A stretch of DNA of 64,000 bases. It comes from Trichopria drosophilae (Eukaryota > Arthropoda > Insecta > Hymenoptera > Diapriidae). The stretch's first letter is position 1. The number at the start of each line of letters is the position of its first letter. The position numbers and the translations under genes were made by a program. The notes beneath the pieces are model-generated. The model worked only from the letters and a program-made list of their open reading frames with translations. It was not told the DNA's origin and searched no databases. The stretch spans positions 14,588,001 to 14,652,000 of the forward strand of contig CM059586.1 in NCBI GenBank assembly GCA_030407085.1, in the 5' to 3' direction. Of the stretch, positions 36,361-49,030 are shown one piece after another.

Positions 36361-37093
36361 CAAATGTTTATTAGTTTACCTTGATAAGACGTTTCTTATT
36401 TGATCTATTTTGAGGTGCAATTAGATGTTTATCTGTCTAATTTGATAAGATGTGTCCTATTTCATCTTTATCAAGGTCTGATCGGATGTTGGTTAGTTGA
36501 AATTTATAAGACATGTCTTATGTAATATTTATTAATGTCTAATCAGATGGTTATTAGTCTAAGTGGACAAGACTGTCTTATTTGGTCTTTATCAAGGACT
36601 AATCAGATTGTTATTAGTCTAACTTGATAAGAGATGTCTTATATGATCTATATTGAGGTGCATTCAGATGTTTATCAGTCTAAGTTGATAAGATGTACCT
36701 TATTTCATCTGTATCAAGGTAGGATCAGATGCTGGTCAGATGAAATTTATAAGACATGTCTTATGTTACATTCAGCAATGTCTAATGAGATGGTTATTAG
36801 TCTAACATGATAAGAGGTGTCTTATCTGATCTATATTGAGGTGCAATCAGATGGTTATCAGTCTAATTTGATTAGATGTGCCCTATTTCATATTTATCAA
36901 GGTCTGATCAGATGTTGGTTAGTTGAAATTTATAAGACATGTCTTATGTAATATTCATCAATGTCTAATCAGATTGTTATTAGTCTAACTTGATAAGTTT
37001 TGTCTTATTGGATCTATATTGAGATCCAATCAGATGTTTATCAGTATAATTTGATAAGCCTTGTCTTATTTCATCTTTATCAAGGTCTGGTGA
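36361..37093. repeat. Satellite-like array of 60-bp units with higher-order structure
   Basis: About twelve units of roughly 60 bp, each built on GATAAG...GTCTTATTTSATC, then TATCAAGGTC or TATTGAGGTG, then AATCAGATG, then TTATTAGTCTAA. The units fall into types. A has GATCTATATTGAGGTGCAAT, B has TTTCATCTTTATCAAGGTCT and GATGTTGGTTAG, and C has ACATGTCTTATGTAATATT. They recur as A-B-C, with one extra unit D between the first two blocks, giving a higher-order period near 181 bp. There is no coding capacity. Confidence 0.85.
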
Positions 37094-38024
37094 TATGGTG
37101 ATCATTCGAACGTAATGAGGTACATTTTATCACTGTCGGACCAGGTCCTCATCAACATTCAAACAGCCTCAAATGATTTCTGATCAAGTAAACTTGCTTT
37201 GACTAATACCTGTTCTTGATGCATACAGAAAATAAGTCGAGTCTTAACAACCAGTCGATAAATTTCAATCTGCAATATATGTGTTTAATACACGTTAGGC
37301 GTAATTCTTACATATCAAAACACGATAAGATTATTACACATCCATAGATTCTTCGCAAACTAAGACTTACATCTACTATCGACAGCTTCGGGCAGAAAGA
37401 AATGAAAAGTATACAGTCGAAGAAACCATCGAAGAGAGATCAGCGAGTGCTCGAGGTTTATCTACCCAGCGTCCATTCACGCTGTTGTATACGACGTATT
37501 GAGAAGTCCGATTAAATCTGCATGAGCGATCACCGTAATTAGCCACACCCGTATAATGTTGTCATCGCATCTTCGTTTATTAATGGCGCGTTTAGATGGC
37601 GACCGAATGCTCGAGTACAAACACACACATTGATATAAAGAACAATAAATTATACCGTCGGATGCGCGTCGATGCACTCTCTTGGAAGACGACAATTTCG
37701 TAGGGTTTTCCCTCTCGCAGTCAGGAGACCGAACGGACGGCGGAATTTGAATAACAAACGATATGCAAATTTATATACCCTACAGCTCGTAGCTACAAAC
37801 AGGCGTACATGTTCGACGCTTTATATTTTGGCTGCTCCCTCGCTTGCTGTTTTACCTTCGGCTTTTATTGACTTCGATAATGTGTTTATCTTTTGGTTTT
37901 ATAGGTGAACCTTTACCAATGACTCACGGACAACGCATAGTTTTGATACATTTTAGCGATTATTTTTCTTATCTTTAATTGGGGCAATCTGCGGCACTGT
38001 CAAATATTTCGTTATCACATTTTA
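37094..38024. other. Non-coding DNA, moderate GC
   Basis: The patch 37400-37870 is GC-richer, with frames on both strands (37477-37695 minus and 37672-37908 plus) that show no family motif. No gene is called. Confidence 0.4.
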
Positions 38025-38178
38025 CCGCACGGTGAAGTTATCAGCGCTAGTATAAATCGTCCAAAACCGATCGCTTATATTTACGTCCGCTCAAAAGACA
38101 AACGAAGTACCGAATCAAGCATCGGTCATATCTGAGAGCGCTCGACCTAGGATCGTTTATACTAGCGCCATCGTGCGG
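38025..38178. mobile_element. 154-bp inverted-repeat element (CCGCACG ends)
   Basis: The left end is CCGCACGGTG, then GCGCTAGTATAAATCGTCC. The right end, reverse-complemented, is CCGCACGATGGCGCTAGTAT. The arms share CCGCACGRTG and GCGCTAGTATAAA, with about a 10-nt gap in one arm. It is a compact MITE-like unit with no coding capacity. Confidence 0.6.
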
Positions 38179-39599
38179 ATTACTGTACTGTACAAGAAAA
38201 TATGCAACAACGGCTTATATCATAGTGCAGGCCTCACTTGGAAGTCGAATTTGTCCCGGAAAATCACTTTTGACTGAGGAATGCAGTGTCTGTTAACTAA
38301 AGAACCATAACCTCAAAGTCCAATAACTGTTGTAAAAAAGGCTAAACATTTTGTAACAAAAAATATTCCAACCCAATATACTTGATACCTCATGTAATGC
38401 ACATGACATCTAAATTACATGATCCATTTCCAATTAATTTCCATAAAACTATCATTCTCCAGAGTTATGTAATTTCGACGCGGCCGTATATTTTGAAACG
38501 AAATATATACGTATAAAATGAAGAAGGGCGAAGGACGCTAAGCGAGTGGAACAGTTTTGAGCAGCAGGAGCCACAAATAGTAATGTATTTTTACTTACCG
38601 TGAGCGTCTTAATGTTTCAATCTGAAATCTTGTTAAGTCTACGAAACGAAGCGGCCTGACTCGAAGGAGATTTTCATTAAGCCCGCCCTTCCAATGTTTC
38701 GTCTGATTGGACGAGCTAATCCCGCAAGCAGAAAATTTAGGGTTTCGCTTTTGAAACGCGCATTGCGCCCTCTTCTTCGTTACCTCGGAATTCTTCATTA
38801 AGTCTAAACAATTTACATTTATATTACGATTTCTTCCACCAGAAGTCATCCGTAATCTTTCCTAATGCACGCAAATTGCCTCAAGTTTTGTTCTTCGAAT
38901 TCCAAAACGATCGCCTCCAAAATTTAAATGTGTATCTTACACAATAAGAAAACAAGTAAAACAAGTAAAGTCAAATATTCTCATTATAATTATAGGCAAG
39001 ACCTTCCAAGGGGTTCTCGGAGCGCATCGGGTATTATCGTAGAAAAATTATTCAACAAGTGATCGACGTCAGGTATCTTATTTCTTACGCAAGGTGGCGC
39101 AAAGATGCATCTCGTCTAACCACAAGTGACAACAAATGGAGTGAATAAATCGTTCCAAAATATCTTTGATTTAGCGAAACCTCATTCACATACTCAAAAA
39201 AAAGAAGTGTCTGTATTTATTGGAAGTAAAAGTACCTTGATTGATAATTAAGCGTTGGTAGTTTAGTAATCAAGTGATTTACTGATATAAAACATACGAC
39301 ACTAAACTATAAACTATAGTATTTATTGTTAACAAACAATTAAAGCTATAACTAAATAAATCCATGTTTCCAGTTTATCAGCTCATAATTTATTTAATTG
39401 TCGAAGGTTACAAAAAATGTAATGTAAACCTAAGTTTTTGTTAACATTTAATAAGCAATAAAAATATAATCGAATTCTTCCTAATTAAACTAATTAATTA
39501 TCTTTATTAAAACGGTAAGTGGCGATCAATAATAACAATAAAAAAAGTGTACAGTCCGTTAAACATTTGTAGTAATCACTGCGCGACTTTATGTATGGT
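38179..39599. other. Non-coding DNA; possible minus-strand exon at 38597-38849
   Basis: Mostly AT-rich. A minus-strand frame that starts with an ATG at 38849 runs to a good splice donor, TCACG|GTAAGT (donor at about 38596-38591). The 84-residue peptide is not recognisable. See findings. Confidence 0.3.
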
Positions 39600-39603
39600 T
39601 TCG

Positions 39604-39660
39604 TGCGACATCTAGTGGTCTCCAGAAAAATCTTGTTCACCACTTTTGATCAAATTTCTT
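39604..39660 (-). repeat. CTCF-like motif repeat, copy 1
   Basis: CGACATCTAGTGGTCTCCAG followed by AAAAATCTTG. The minus strand reads CCACTAGATGTCG, one base from the animal CTCF core. The same word order (CATCTAGTG, then TCTC, then a GGAAAAA-like block) recurs at 54340 and 54651, so this is a small dispersed repeat that carries the motif. Confidence 0.4.
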
Positions 39661-41069
39661 TATTGAGTTCCTTCTTTCTAATAAAAATTCTCGCGTTAAA
39701 ATGCTACAATTGTTTTGAAAAATTTTTTCGATCTAAAAATCTACTTTAATCGCTCTTTAAAAAAAATGACAAAAAGACATTTCATATTTCAACTACATTA
39801 TTAAATCGGTAGTAATAAACCCTTACATTCAATTCACTTTCTTAATAGTAAAATACATTTTTCTGGCCTTATATGCTCCGTTATTTTAGAATATCGGCAT
39901 TGTTTACATTGTAATGTTTACGTTACCTTTGTTTCCATCAAGTAAATACGTCATAATACCAAGAAATAAATATTAAATTATTTTATAAGCGGCAAAGAAG
40001 TTTTAATGTCTTTATATGAGACTCGTAGTTATAATTGCATCGATGCTTTATCAAGAAACTACCCGAGTTTACTTTTGGATTTTATAGCACCATCTATCGT
40101 CTAAAAATGTAATTTATATTTATTTACTATGCTTTCTTTTCTTATTCTGTCCTGGGATGTGATAAATACGTGGAAATATCAATATAATTCTAAATAATTT
40201 AATATTTTATTATAACTATTATACTATTATAAATTACTATAGTTGTCTATTATGAGTCGTAAATATCATTTCGTGATTTATCTTCCTAAATCTGAAATAA
40301 CTGAAAACTACTAATCTAAAATGGGAAGTGGGAAAGTTAGTATAAATGAGTAATTTTTTAAATAGTAAAAAATAACACAATTTTTAATAAAGTTTTAATT
40401 TAAAAAACTAAAAGTAGAAATTTAATATTTTTGTTTGGTAGTTTTTAGAATTAGTGACAAATTAGTGTGCTATTAGAAATGCTCGGATGATTTTATGGTA
40501 CCGAAATAACAGAATTTTACTAAATTCTGTAACAGACGGAAACATTATCCAGAAAATTATTAAACTATTAAAGAAATCTGAAAAGGAATCAGAGAACTAA
40601 TATGACATTAGTTTGGTTGGTAGCCGCCAGGTGTCGTGATTCCCGTTGTAGAAGTGGGATTTTCATTCCGTCATAAGGGATTACTCGGTCAAGCAGAAGG
40701 CTGCTTTTTGTTGCATCTTAAAATAAGCGAACTGTATGTCTTAATTCAAGATTTTTTTTCTCAGTGTATACGTGCGATGAATAAATAAAGTCATAATTGA
40801 AAAATGAATCACGATTTTTTTTTATTTCACAATTAAACGGCGAATCCATAAATCACTCGAAGGAAGCCAAAACCGTCATATTTCGATGAATTGATAATAA
40901 TCCATACCCATCACTATGAAATACAAGTTGCACGAATTCGACGGAAGATCATAACGTTTATCAGACGATTTATATCATGAATGCAAATTAGAAAAGCATA
41001 AAGGGGAATACTTATGTATATTTTTATATTACATAAATTACCTATTGGGCCTTTAGGTCCTAATATTTT
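39661..41069. other. AT-rich non-coding DNA
   Basis: No gene recognised. TTTTTTCTCAGTGTATA at about 40755-40770 resembles the end of CACTGAGAA-type MITEs seen elsewhere. I found no partner end. Confidence 0.45.
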
Positions 41070-41500
41070 TTATTTTGTATTTTCGTAATAACGTGCGGCA
41101 AATAAGAAATCACCTTGGGACTTTTGAGGCAGCAGACTGTAGGCGTCCGTCACGAAAAGTCGCTTTAGCAACGACTCGGAGGCGACTGAGATGAATGAAG
41201 TGTAGGGGGGTGGGTTAGGGCTGAGGGCAACGGGGAGGGGGCGGGCAGAAGGAAAGCGCGTCAGGGGATGATGTCTAAATCTCCCTTTTCGTTTCACGCT
41301 GACTGCCCGCCCTTTGCTCGCTGCGAGATGTAGGGCCCCCCTTCCTCCCCGCCCTGTCCCTCCAAAAGGGAGGTACAACTAAGGTACAGTCCCTGGCGGA
41401 AGTTTGAATCGCCGGGTGTATACATTCACGTAAAGTTACTACGTTGCGCTCCAAGTGGCCGGCAAGTCGTTTCGGACTGCGACGATTACGCAGTAATGTA
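41070..41500. other. GC-rich patch with G-quadruplex-forming tracts
   Basis: A G-rich run at 41205-41243 on the plus strand has at least six groups of three or more G with short loops (GGGGGGTGGGTTAGGGCTGA, then GGG, CAAC, GGGG, A, GGGGG, C, GGG). A C-rich run at about 41334-41362 gives the same potential on the minus strand. No protein motif is visible in the overlapping frames. Confidence 0.6.
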
Positions 41501-41999
41501 CGTTGGCTTTCTTTTTCCTATTGTCCTATTGATTTATTGCGATATACTTTCCCTTAATGTAAGCAATTAACCTGATGTATGGCAAATTCGACGCTTTGTT
41601 TATTGTTGGCGCTAACGATCGATAGTTTTTCAATAGTTTTGTAATTCTAACAAATTTTAAAGGAAAAATCGGAGCGCGGTCATTGAACTCTGTAAAAACA
41701 AAAATAAACAATAGAAAGGTAAGTAAACGGATTAATTTTGTATGTAGAAATTTTATTAACGTGAAAAATATATATATAAATACAATTATCGTACAAAAAT
41801 ACACAAGAAGAAAAAAAAAAGAAAAAATTTCTTACGATTTTTAAAATATAGTAACTTTCTTTTAATTTATAGTAATCTTGACTATTTCCTTAAAATCAAA
41901 ACGTTTAAAATTACTATATAGTCAATTTTCCATCGAAAAGTATTTTTCATGTATTATTTAGATATTCTTTGTGTAATTACTAGATTATATATAAGAAAT
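41501..41999. other. AT-rich non-coding DNA
   Basis: No gene recognised. The minus-strand frame at 41526-41804 has no motif. Confidence 0.5.
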
Positions 42000-42180
42000 T
42001 TTTAAAAATTTAATGGGTCAGGCTGTAAAGCAGCAAATTTCATGCTATGTCACGCCTTTTGAGCAACTGTAATTTATTTATTATGATTTGTCAATTAAGA
42101 CATTATTATTATTATTTCTTATTAATTAAATATAAACGGACGAAACCGTCCTTAAATATACATAAAATTTGAACACAAAA
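42000..42180 (-). repeat. Possible LINE 3' tail fragment
   Basis: On the minus strand: AAGGACGGTTTCGTCCGTTT, then AT-rich sequence with (AAT)n, then AAAAGGCGTGACATAGCATG and TTTGCTGCTTTACAGCCTGA. The small hairpin followed by AAT repeats suits a LINE 3' end. GACATTATTATTATTATTTCT occurs in nearly the same form again at about 42290. There is no coding support. Confidence 0.25.
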
Positions 42181-42580
42181 TAATGTCTATATAATACAAT
42201 TAAATTAAATTTAAAAAATAACATAATGCATACAAAGAATCTAACGATTATACGAGTATCTATTAAAAAATTTAAGATTAAAATTTCAGACATTATTATT
42301 ATTATTTCTGTTAAGTGGAAATGCGTTTGGTCTAAAATTTAGAAGGAAGTATTATATGTCTACATGTAGCATCAGTAGAGAAAAATTTTCTATTTTTATG
42401 TACAGAATAAATTTGTTGACATCAATTTCCACTCCATTGAAGTAAAAATTACTGGAAAATATTAACGTAATTTTCCCTTTGAAGTGTATTTTGTACGTAA
42501 AATTTTTACTCTGAAATATAAACTTCTACTACATTAAAGTGTATTAGAAGTACTTAGGGCCTACATTTTTCGGAATGAAC

Positions 42581-42673
42581 AGTCACTCTTCACTGAGTGA
42601 AAATATAGCTACGCCGGTGAAAGAGCAAAAACTTGCCATGCATGGGATTGAAATTCACTCCTGAAGAGTGACT
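42581..42673. repeat. Hairpin with about 20-bp arms
   Basis: AGTCACTCTTCACTGAGTGA (from 42581) pairs with TTCACTCCTGAAGAGTGACT (to 42673) except for two central bases, around a loop of about 52 nt. Related CACTC words occur in the foldback element at 12502. It may be a deletion derivative. Confidence 0.5.
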
Positions 42674-43990
42674 TTTCATGGTTCATATATTTTAATACTT
42701 TGAAAATTACATAAATATAGAAGAAATGAAAGAAAATTATAATTAATTGTTTTGAATCACATTTTTATCCTACATTTTAACCCAGAATGCAAAAGTTTTC
42801 TTGCTTTTTTCAATATAGTTATCAAATTATTGGATTTACTTAAAGGACAAAATAACACAGAGGTCAATGTCCATCATGGATATTTTTAAATGCGATTAAA
42901 GGATAATATCGTTTGATCCCAATAAGTACCAAAACCAAAAAGGTACAAAATTTATGTTACAATCGTACAAGTCGAAAAATGTTCACTACGTTGACGTTTG
43001 TGATCCTCTGGTAATTTAAAGCGGGCGTAACCGATATAGCCATGCGTTGGTTGTTTCTATTATGGCTTATGGCGGCTGCTATTGTATAGAACAGATGTTA
43101 GTGTAGGGATCAAGGAACTAGGGCAATATATATTTACCACCGCCTCTTCTAACATGTCGTGCATTTAGTATAAGCATTACATTGATTACGATTAGAGTGC
43201 TAATTTCTGTAATAAACATCCCATACTAATTAAATTTCTTTCTTGTAATCTCTTTAATCTTTTTTTATATTCTTAATTCGACCCAGATCATAGGTGTCGA
43301 TAAAGTATTGAATTTCGTAATTTCGGCAAAGAATATTACATTATATTTTGTTTATTAAATGTAGACTATTCAGATCGTAAACAAATAAAAAATGCAATAA
43401 AAAAAAGTGTGTCTTCGCGATCTTGAATTTTCACGCGCGATATCTCGCCAACGATAAAACCGATTTTAAAGTTCAACAACTTATTGAGCTTGGCATGGCC
43501 TAACTTAGATCCGGTATTTACAAAAACCGTAAAAACAATTTAATAAATAATCTAAAAATAACATTTTTTTTACAACCCTTAAGACAGCTAATCTATTGGT
43601 AGTTATAAGTACCACGAAATGCACAAGAAAGGCATTAATCTGGTCTTTTATGCAAATTGTAAAAAATAATTGTATTAAATTGATTTAAAGCTAATTCAGC
43701 ATGTCAATTCACAAGTAAGAGTATGCTATTGATTTCGAATGTACCTCACGTAATTGCTTCACAGGAATAAAGTAGCTTTTTGTATTTTTTAAAATTACTG
43801 AAAAAACACCAAACAGGGTCAAAAGCGTATACACTGAGAGAAATTATTTACTAAAAGTTAATATAAGCTAATTTCAAGGTTCTTGCATTAACTGTAAAGT
43901 TATAATAAGAGTAACTGTAAAGTAAAAAACGACAGGTAAATTTGAGAGGAAAATACCAGCACTTTCCTGCAATTTTATTGTATATTAACT
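42674..43990. other. Non-coding DNA, no gene recognised
   Basis: AT-rich. TATACACTGAGAGAAATTAT at about 43830 resembles a CACTGA-type MITE end with no partner found. Confidence 0.45.
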
Positions 43991-43993
43991 CGT

Positions 43994-44330
43994 ATATTTT
44001 AACATTCAATGAGCGTTCGTTAACTGTTAATAATGCTTACATTTTGCAGTTTGAACTGCGCATGTCAACAATACGTCGAAAAATTTGTAGAAAATCGAAT
44101 GACTTTGCGTGTATATGTTTGTTTATCTCTGTTTCGAAGAAACTGTAAGCGCGTAAATATGTCCCGTAATGACCCCAACAATTTAAAATTCTTATATTGA
44201 CTATTAACATAACAAATTTAAGCGAATCTCAGATTACTGTAACTTCAGGATAAAGTACCTAACCTTAAAATCAAAATCTAAATTCTGTTAGATTACATTA
44301 ACAGTAATCAAACATTGCTCTCAGTGTAAT
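43994..44330 (+). repeat. Dispersed repeat copy 2
   Basis: The uninterrupted counterpart of 32192-32459 plus 34319-34398. It supplies the empty-site comparison for the hAT insertion: here GTACCTAACCTTAAAATC is continuous where copy 1 is split by 1.85 kb. Confidence 0.65.
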
Positions 44331-47300
44331 AGACATTTTGTTGTCATTTTTTGTAGTACATATTAGATATCCCAAACAAGTACAGAACTCCAAATATATT
44401 TTTATTGCTACACTATAAAAAGTAACTACAAAATTGTAGTACTAAAGTATGGAAATTTTTCCATATTTCAAAAAATGCCATGCGTGTATTGAAATTTTCC
44501 AATTACGGTTACAAATTTTTTTCCTTCGCAATAGTGCATATACGAATGGAATCAAATGGAATCAAATTCCATTTTTATAGGAATTCTACAATATTATGTT
44601 TTGAGGTAAATGTTTTTACGCGGTCCACTAGGAGACGTACGAAACCGAAATGTATTTACTAATAACTCTTTATTAAATAGACTTTTATAAAAATGACAAG
44701 TAATCAGCTTTGGCGTCTAATATACTTACTGTATATTTGATAAATTTCGAACTGATCGGATATGAATGCTATTGAGAGTAATTTGCGCCGTCAGACTGAA
44801 CTTGAACTGACCTATTTTTATTAAATGGACCAAAATTCCATCTTATGAGACGATCAATTATTACAATTTAATAATTGTCAATGCAAATCACGTTCTGTTG
44901 CTAAAGATATATATGTTTTCATATAATCAACCTCTATAATGACTTTTTTAACACTCCGGGAGTAGAGCTCGATTTTGCGCCCTACTGTGGAAACTTCGGA
45001 CTCGTCGGAGAACACTAATTACCACCTTGTTACATAACAACTTTTGTAATTTAATATTTGTATAGTAATAGTTTTATGATGAGCGCTCCAAACTATTAAA
45101 ACCTTGGTAATATATAATATTTAAACATTTTCTGGGTATGACTGTATTACTGGGGTAGCATAATATGCAGTAGTTATTATTTACGACCATATTTCGCAAT
45201 ATGACCATTTAAAAAGGTAAAATTTTCAAGAAAATTTTTGTCCGTGTACTTAATTTTTAACGACTTTGTAAACGTTCTTTAAACGTGTATAAAAAACAAG
45301 AATTTTTTGTTATAATCTATATTTTAAGTGTAACAATTTTAAATATTATATATAATTTCATTAACCCGTCGTAATCAAGCATTACTTAATAATAATTAAA
45401 ATATTTTGTTATTCTAAAGAATAAAATATAGTAAACTAAAAAAAAAGTATCAGAATGAATTAATACATTAAAAAATGAACCAGTTTATAATAAATATCAA
45501 TTTTTTAAATTGTTTAAAATAGTTAATTCTATTCAATGAGATCTACATTTAGGAATAAACTTTTCCACATTTTAATTGATATATCTAACAGTCGATTATC
45601 ATTTAACATATTAAAATTAAATAAAAATGGTGTTTTGTGATAATTATACAATTGTATTATGATTACAAATTACATTACATCATAAACATAATTTTTGTTC
45701 TTATATCTGTTATTAGAAAGTGGCATAAAATATATTTTTAAAAATTAATTATCTGAATTAAAATATTCAAATGTATATAAATCAATTATATAAGGAGTTG
45801 TCCTTAGTAACATCTTTGTAACATGTAACATTATATTTGTATTGTAATTAGTAATTTATTTTAGTAGAAATGTAAGTACACACATATTCAGAACAATTTC
45901 TTCAGAACATTTTATAGATTTCATTTGTTTCAGCGATGAAATTAAATAAAAAACAAAATCTAAAAAATATAAAATTCGCTGTTGTAGAATTTTTTGTATG
46001 ATGAAATTTTAATCTTTATATTTCTAAAGTTTTCTCCAAAATCTAATTGTTTATTTAATACAATATTATTCTAATTATTGATTTATCTTTGTCATATTTT
46101 TTTGAAATTTATTTTGTTAATATTAATTTTGTCGACAAAAATGAAGTATTATGGGTTTGTTAACATTATCGACAAAAATTTAACAACAAAAGTAACAGCC
46201 GTTAAGATATACATGGGCACGAAAGTAGTTATTAAAGTACAAAACTACTAATAATAATAAAGATAAAGTAAAAAACAAAACAAATTAAAAAAACTTGAAA
46301 CTTAAAATTAAGATTAAAAATAATAGCGTATAGAAATTAAAATAAAATCATTAATAACAGTAATTAAAATATAATAATAATAATAATAATAACAACAATT
46401 GAAGTTAATGACTTTATAGTGTACTATAATATATTATAGACTTTATGAAATTATGCAAAATAATTTAAAACATGAATTAAAACGCATTCGATTACACTTT
46501 TTAAATCCTCGTCAAAGAAAGAGAAAACAAAATTACATCATACCATAAAATGCACTATTTTTCTTACCTACACGCGTCACAAATATTACATATACCTGTG
46601 CCCTATTTAGCTTTTGGGAAGAAGTCGGTGGCATTTAAATTCAATATTACGTAATTTTTAGCCTCTTATACGGGTCACGTAAGGACTACCTGAATGTTGT
46701 AAATCAAAAAGCGCCCTTACAAAAAATCATCACTTTTGAACCATTTTAGAAATTAAATATTCTTTCCTCATAATTTATGTACCATGTTTACAGTTACTCT
46801 TACAAAAACTTATCGAAATTACGAATTTCAACCCCGGAAAGAGATTATAGCACAATCTGGGAAGATTGTCTACTATAATTAATAAATTGGTTTCAAATAA
46901 AAAAAATCGGCTGAAATGAACACGGAGGAAAAAGTAAAATCTATTAAAAAATGACTACCTATGGTTTAATACTATTGAAAATAGTAAAATGAACTATTGT
47001 TTTTAGTAAGAGGTTATAGTACCTGCGATGTATAGTAAAAATTATTAAACGATATCGACATTTCTACTATTTTGCATATTATATACATTAATGTATATCT
47101 GTTAGGTACACATAACGTAATAGTGTTTAGATGCTGATTATTTTTAAGCATATGTGAATATTAATAAATTTAATATTTTTATAGTTTAATAATTAATAAT
47201 ATTTTGAAAATATAACAGTTTTAAGGTTACGCTTATTTTTGGAATTGTATTATTTTTATATTATTTAATGCACTGTCTATTTAAATTTTATTACCGATTA

Positions 47301-48439
47301 TTTTTTTTTATACATGTAGATATTTTATTGAACGATTAAAATAGGGGCAAAATGGCGTTTGTAGTTTTGCAAACTTGTGTAGTAAGAATTCTTACAAACA
47401 CACATTTTTTCTAAAAAATATTGTAATAAATACGGAATAATATAAATTAAATTTATAAATTAATATTGAAAAGCATCTACTATTCACGGAGGACTTAAAA
47501 ACATTAAAATAAAAATCTTCCGAAATGAAATTTTCTTGTTGTTTTTTGGTATTGTTGACCGTATTTTCATTAATTAACAATTGATTGTAAAACTTTTCAT
47601 TTCAGATCAGTAGTTTTTGGTTAATTCAGATTTAGAGATTAGATATCTTAACCAAGATATCATCTTGCATCTATAGCAAGATCTAACCTTATATGTAACG
47701 TGATCTCATATTAGATATTTCTTTCTTTCTCCAGAAACACATGAAATTGTGTCTCATTTGTATTTTTCTTTCATAGTTTTTTTTTCAAAGTTGTCAGACT
47801 TTTTATAAGTAAATTAAAAGATTATTTATTGACATAATATTTAAATTTAACACAATTTTACAATGATTACAACATATTTTGCATAAATTAAATTTAAATA
47901 GTAGCAACGTATTAAATATCAACTTAAAATCACTCTTAAGATAAGAATCGATGTTGAAATATATTTATATGTTAAGTATTTTACTAGTTTCTGAACTAAT
48001 ATGAACTGACATTTCTTAGACTGAAAAAAAGTTTGATTGAATTAAATATTTATTTTGATAACATTCGGTTATATCTCTTTATTCATTTGTTAATATATTA
48101 ACAGTGAGAAAAAATAAAAAAGAGAAATTACTAAGCAAACTAATATTGATTTTCTTCGCAGAAATATTTTAAATATTTAAATATACAATATAAAATAGGT
48201 TAGCATTGTCAGAAAATATTTTTTTCAAGTTATATATCTGAAATTATTGTTACAGCTATTTAGTCACGTGGAGATTCAAAGGTGTTTTACAAACCTGAAG
48301 AGAAAGTTTTGAAGCAGGCAATTATTCGCCATTAAAAAATGTCACCACAAACTCAAGCAAAGTGAGAAAAATTAATATTGGAAAGGCCACCGAGGAAAAT
48401 CTGATTCTTAGAATTAATTAATCTCCCCTAAACGGAGGA
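44331..48439. other. Very AT-rich non-coding DNA
   Basis: About 4 kb with almost no GC-richer stretch. It includes an (ATA)n run at about 46370-46396. No gene, RNA or clear transposon was recognised. ACACGGAGGAAAAAG near 46919 resembles the end of the 9394 MITE, but no second end was found. Confidence 0.5.
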
Positions 48440-49030
48440 AAATTTGTTTGACATTCCATTATTATACCTGCATTTACGTAATAAGCACGAGGCGCCCCGG
48501 AAGTATGAAGCAAATTACCATTTTTTCACACATTACGTAACAATGGCCGTTGCGTTGCAATTTGAAAGCCGACGGTCACGGCAACCAAGGATCCAGATGC
48601 TCGCATTACTGGCCGGCAATCGATACGCAAATATTTACAGGCCTCTAGCATCCTTCTTTTTCGTAAAAGTCAATTCTCGAGGTTACACTTTCTAAGGGGG
48701 CCAAAGATTTAGAGCCCTCGATTTGCGTAACAAGCCGGGACGGGCCGGTCCGTATATACATAACCTAAAAACAGGAGCAAAAGCGAAAACGAGTGGTGTG
48801 GAACCGAGAAGAGGGTTTTTATATTTTTATGGGAGAGAAAGTTGGGCGTTCATAAGGGTCGTCGCGTTTCCACCCGGCGTCGCGATGCACTTTTCTCCAA
48901 AGACGGGAAAAACAAGGACAATGCCATGTGGCATAGTTTCACTTTTTTTCCCCACCCCCAAGAAAAACACAGCGAAAGTGTGCGAGCTGCGGATAAGTAA
49001 AAAACTCCAAAGACGAAATCAGTAGACGAC
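48440..49030. other. GC-richer patch, unassigned
   Basis: Frames on the plus strand (48444-48695 and 48723-49025) run through it but show no family motif. The abrupt change from the AT-rich DNA on both sides would suit a conserved regulatory block or an exon, but neither can be shown here. Confidence 0.35.

Noticed and set aside
36361..37093. CRISPR-like array (regular 60-bp repeats)
   Set aside because: Units are contiguous and diverged, with no unique spacers, and the DNA is animal-like. It is a satellite.
38025..38178. Possible structured RNA gene
   Set aside because: The inverted arms sit at the ends as in a MITE, and there is no promoter or terminator signal for a small RNA.
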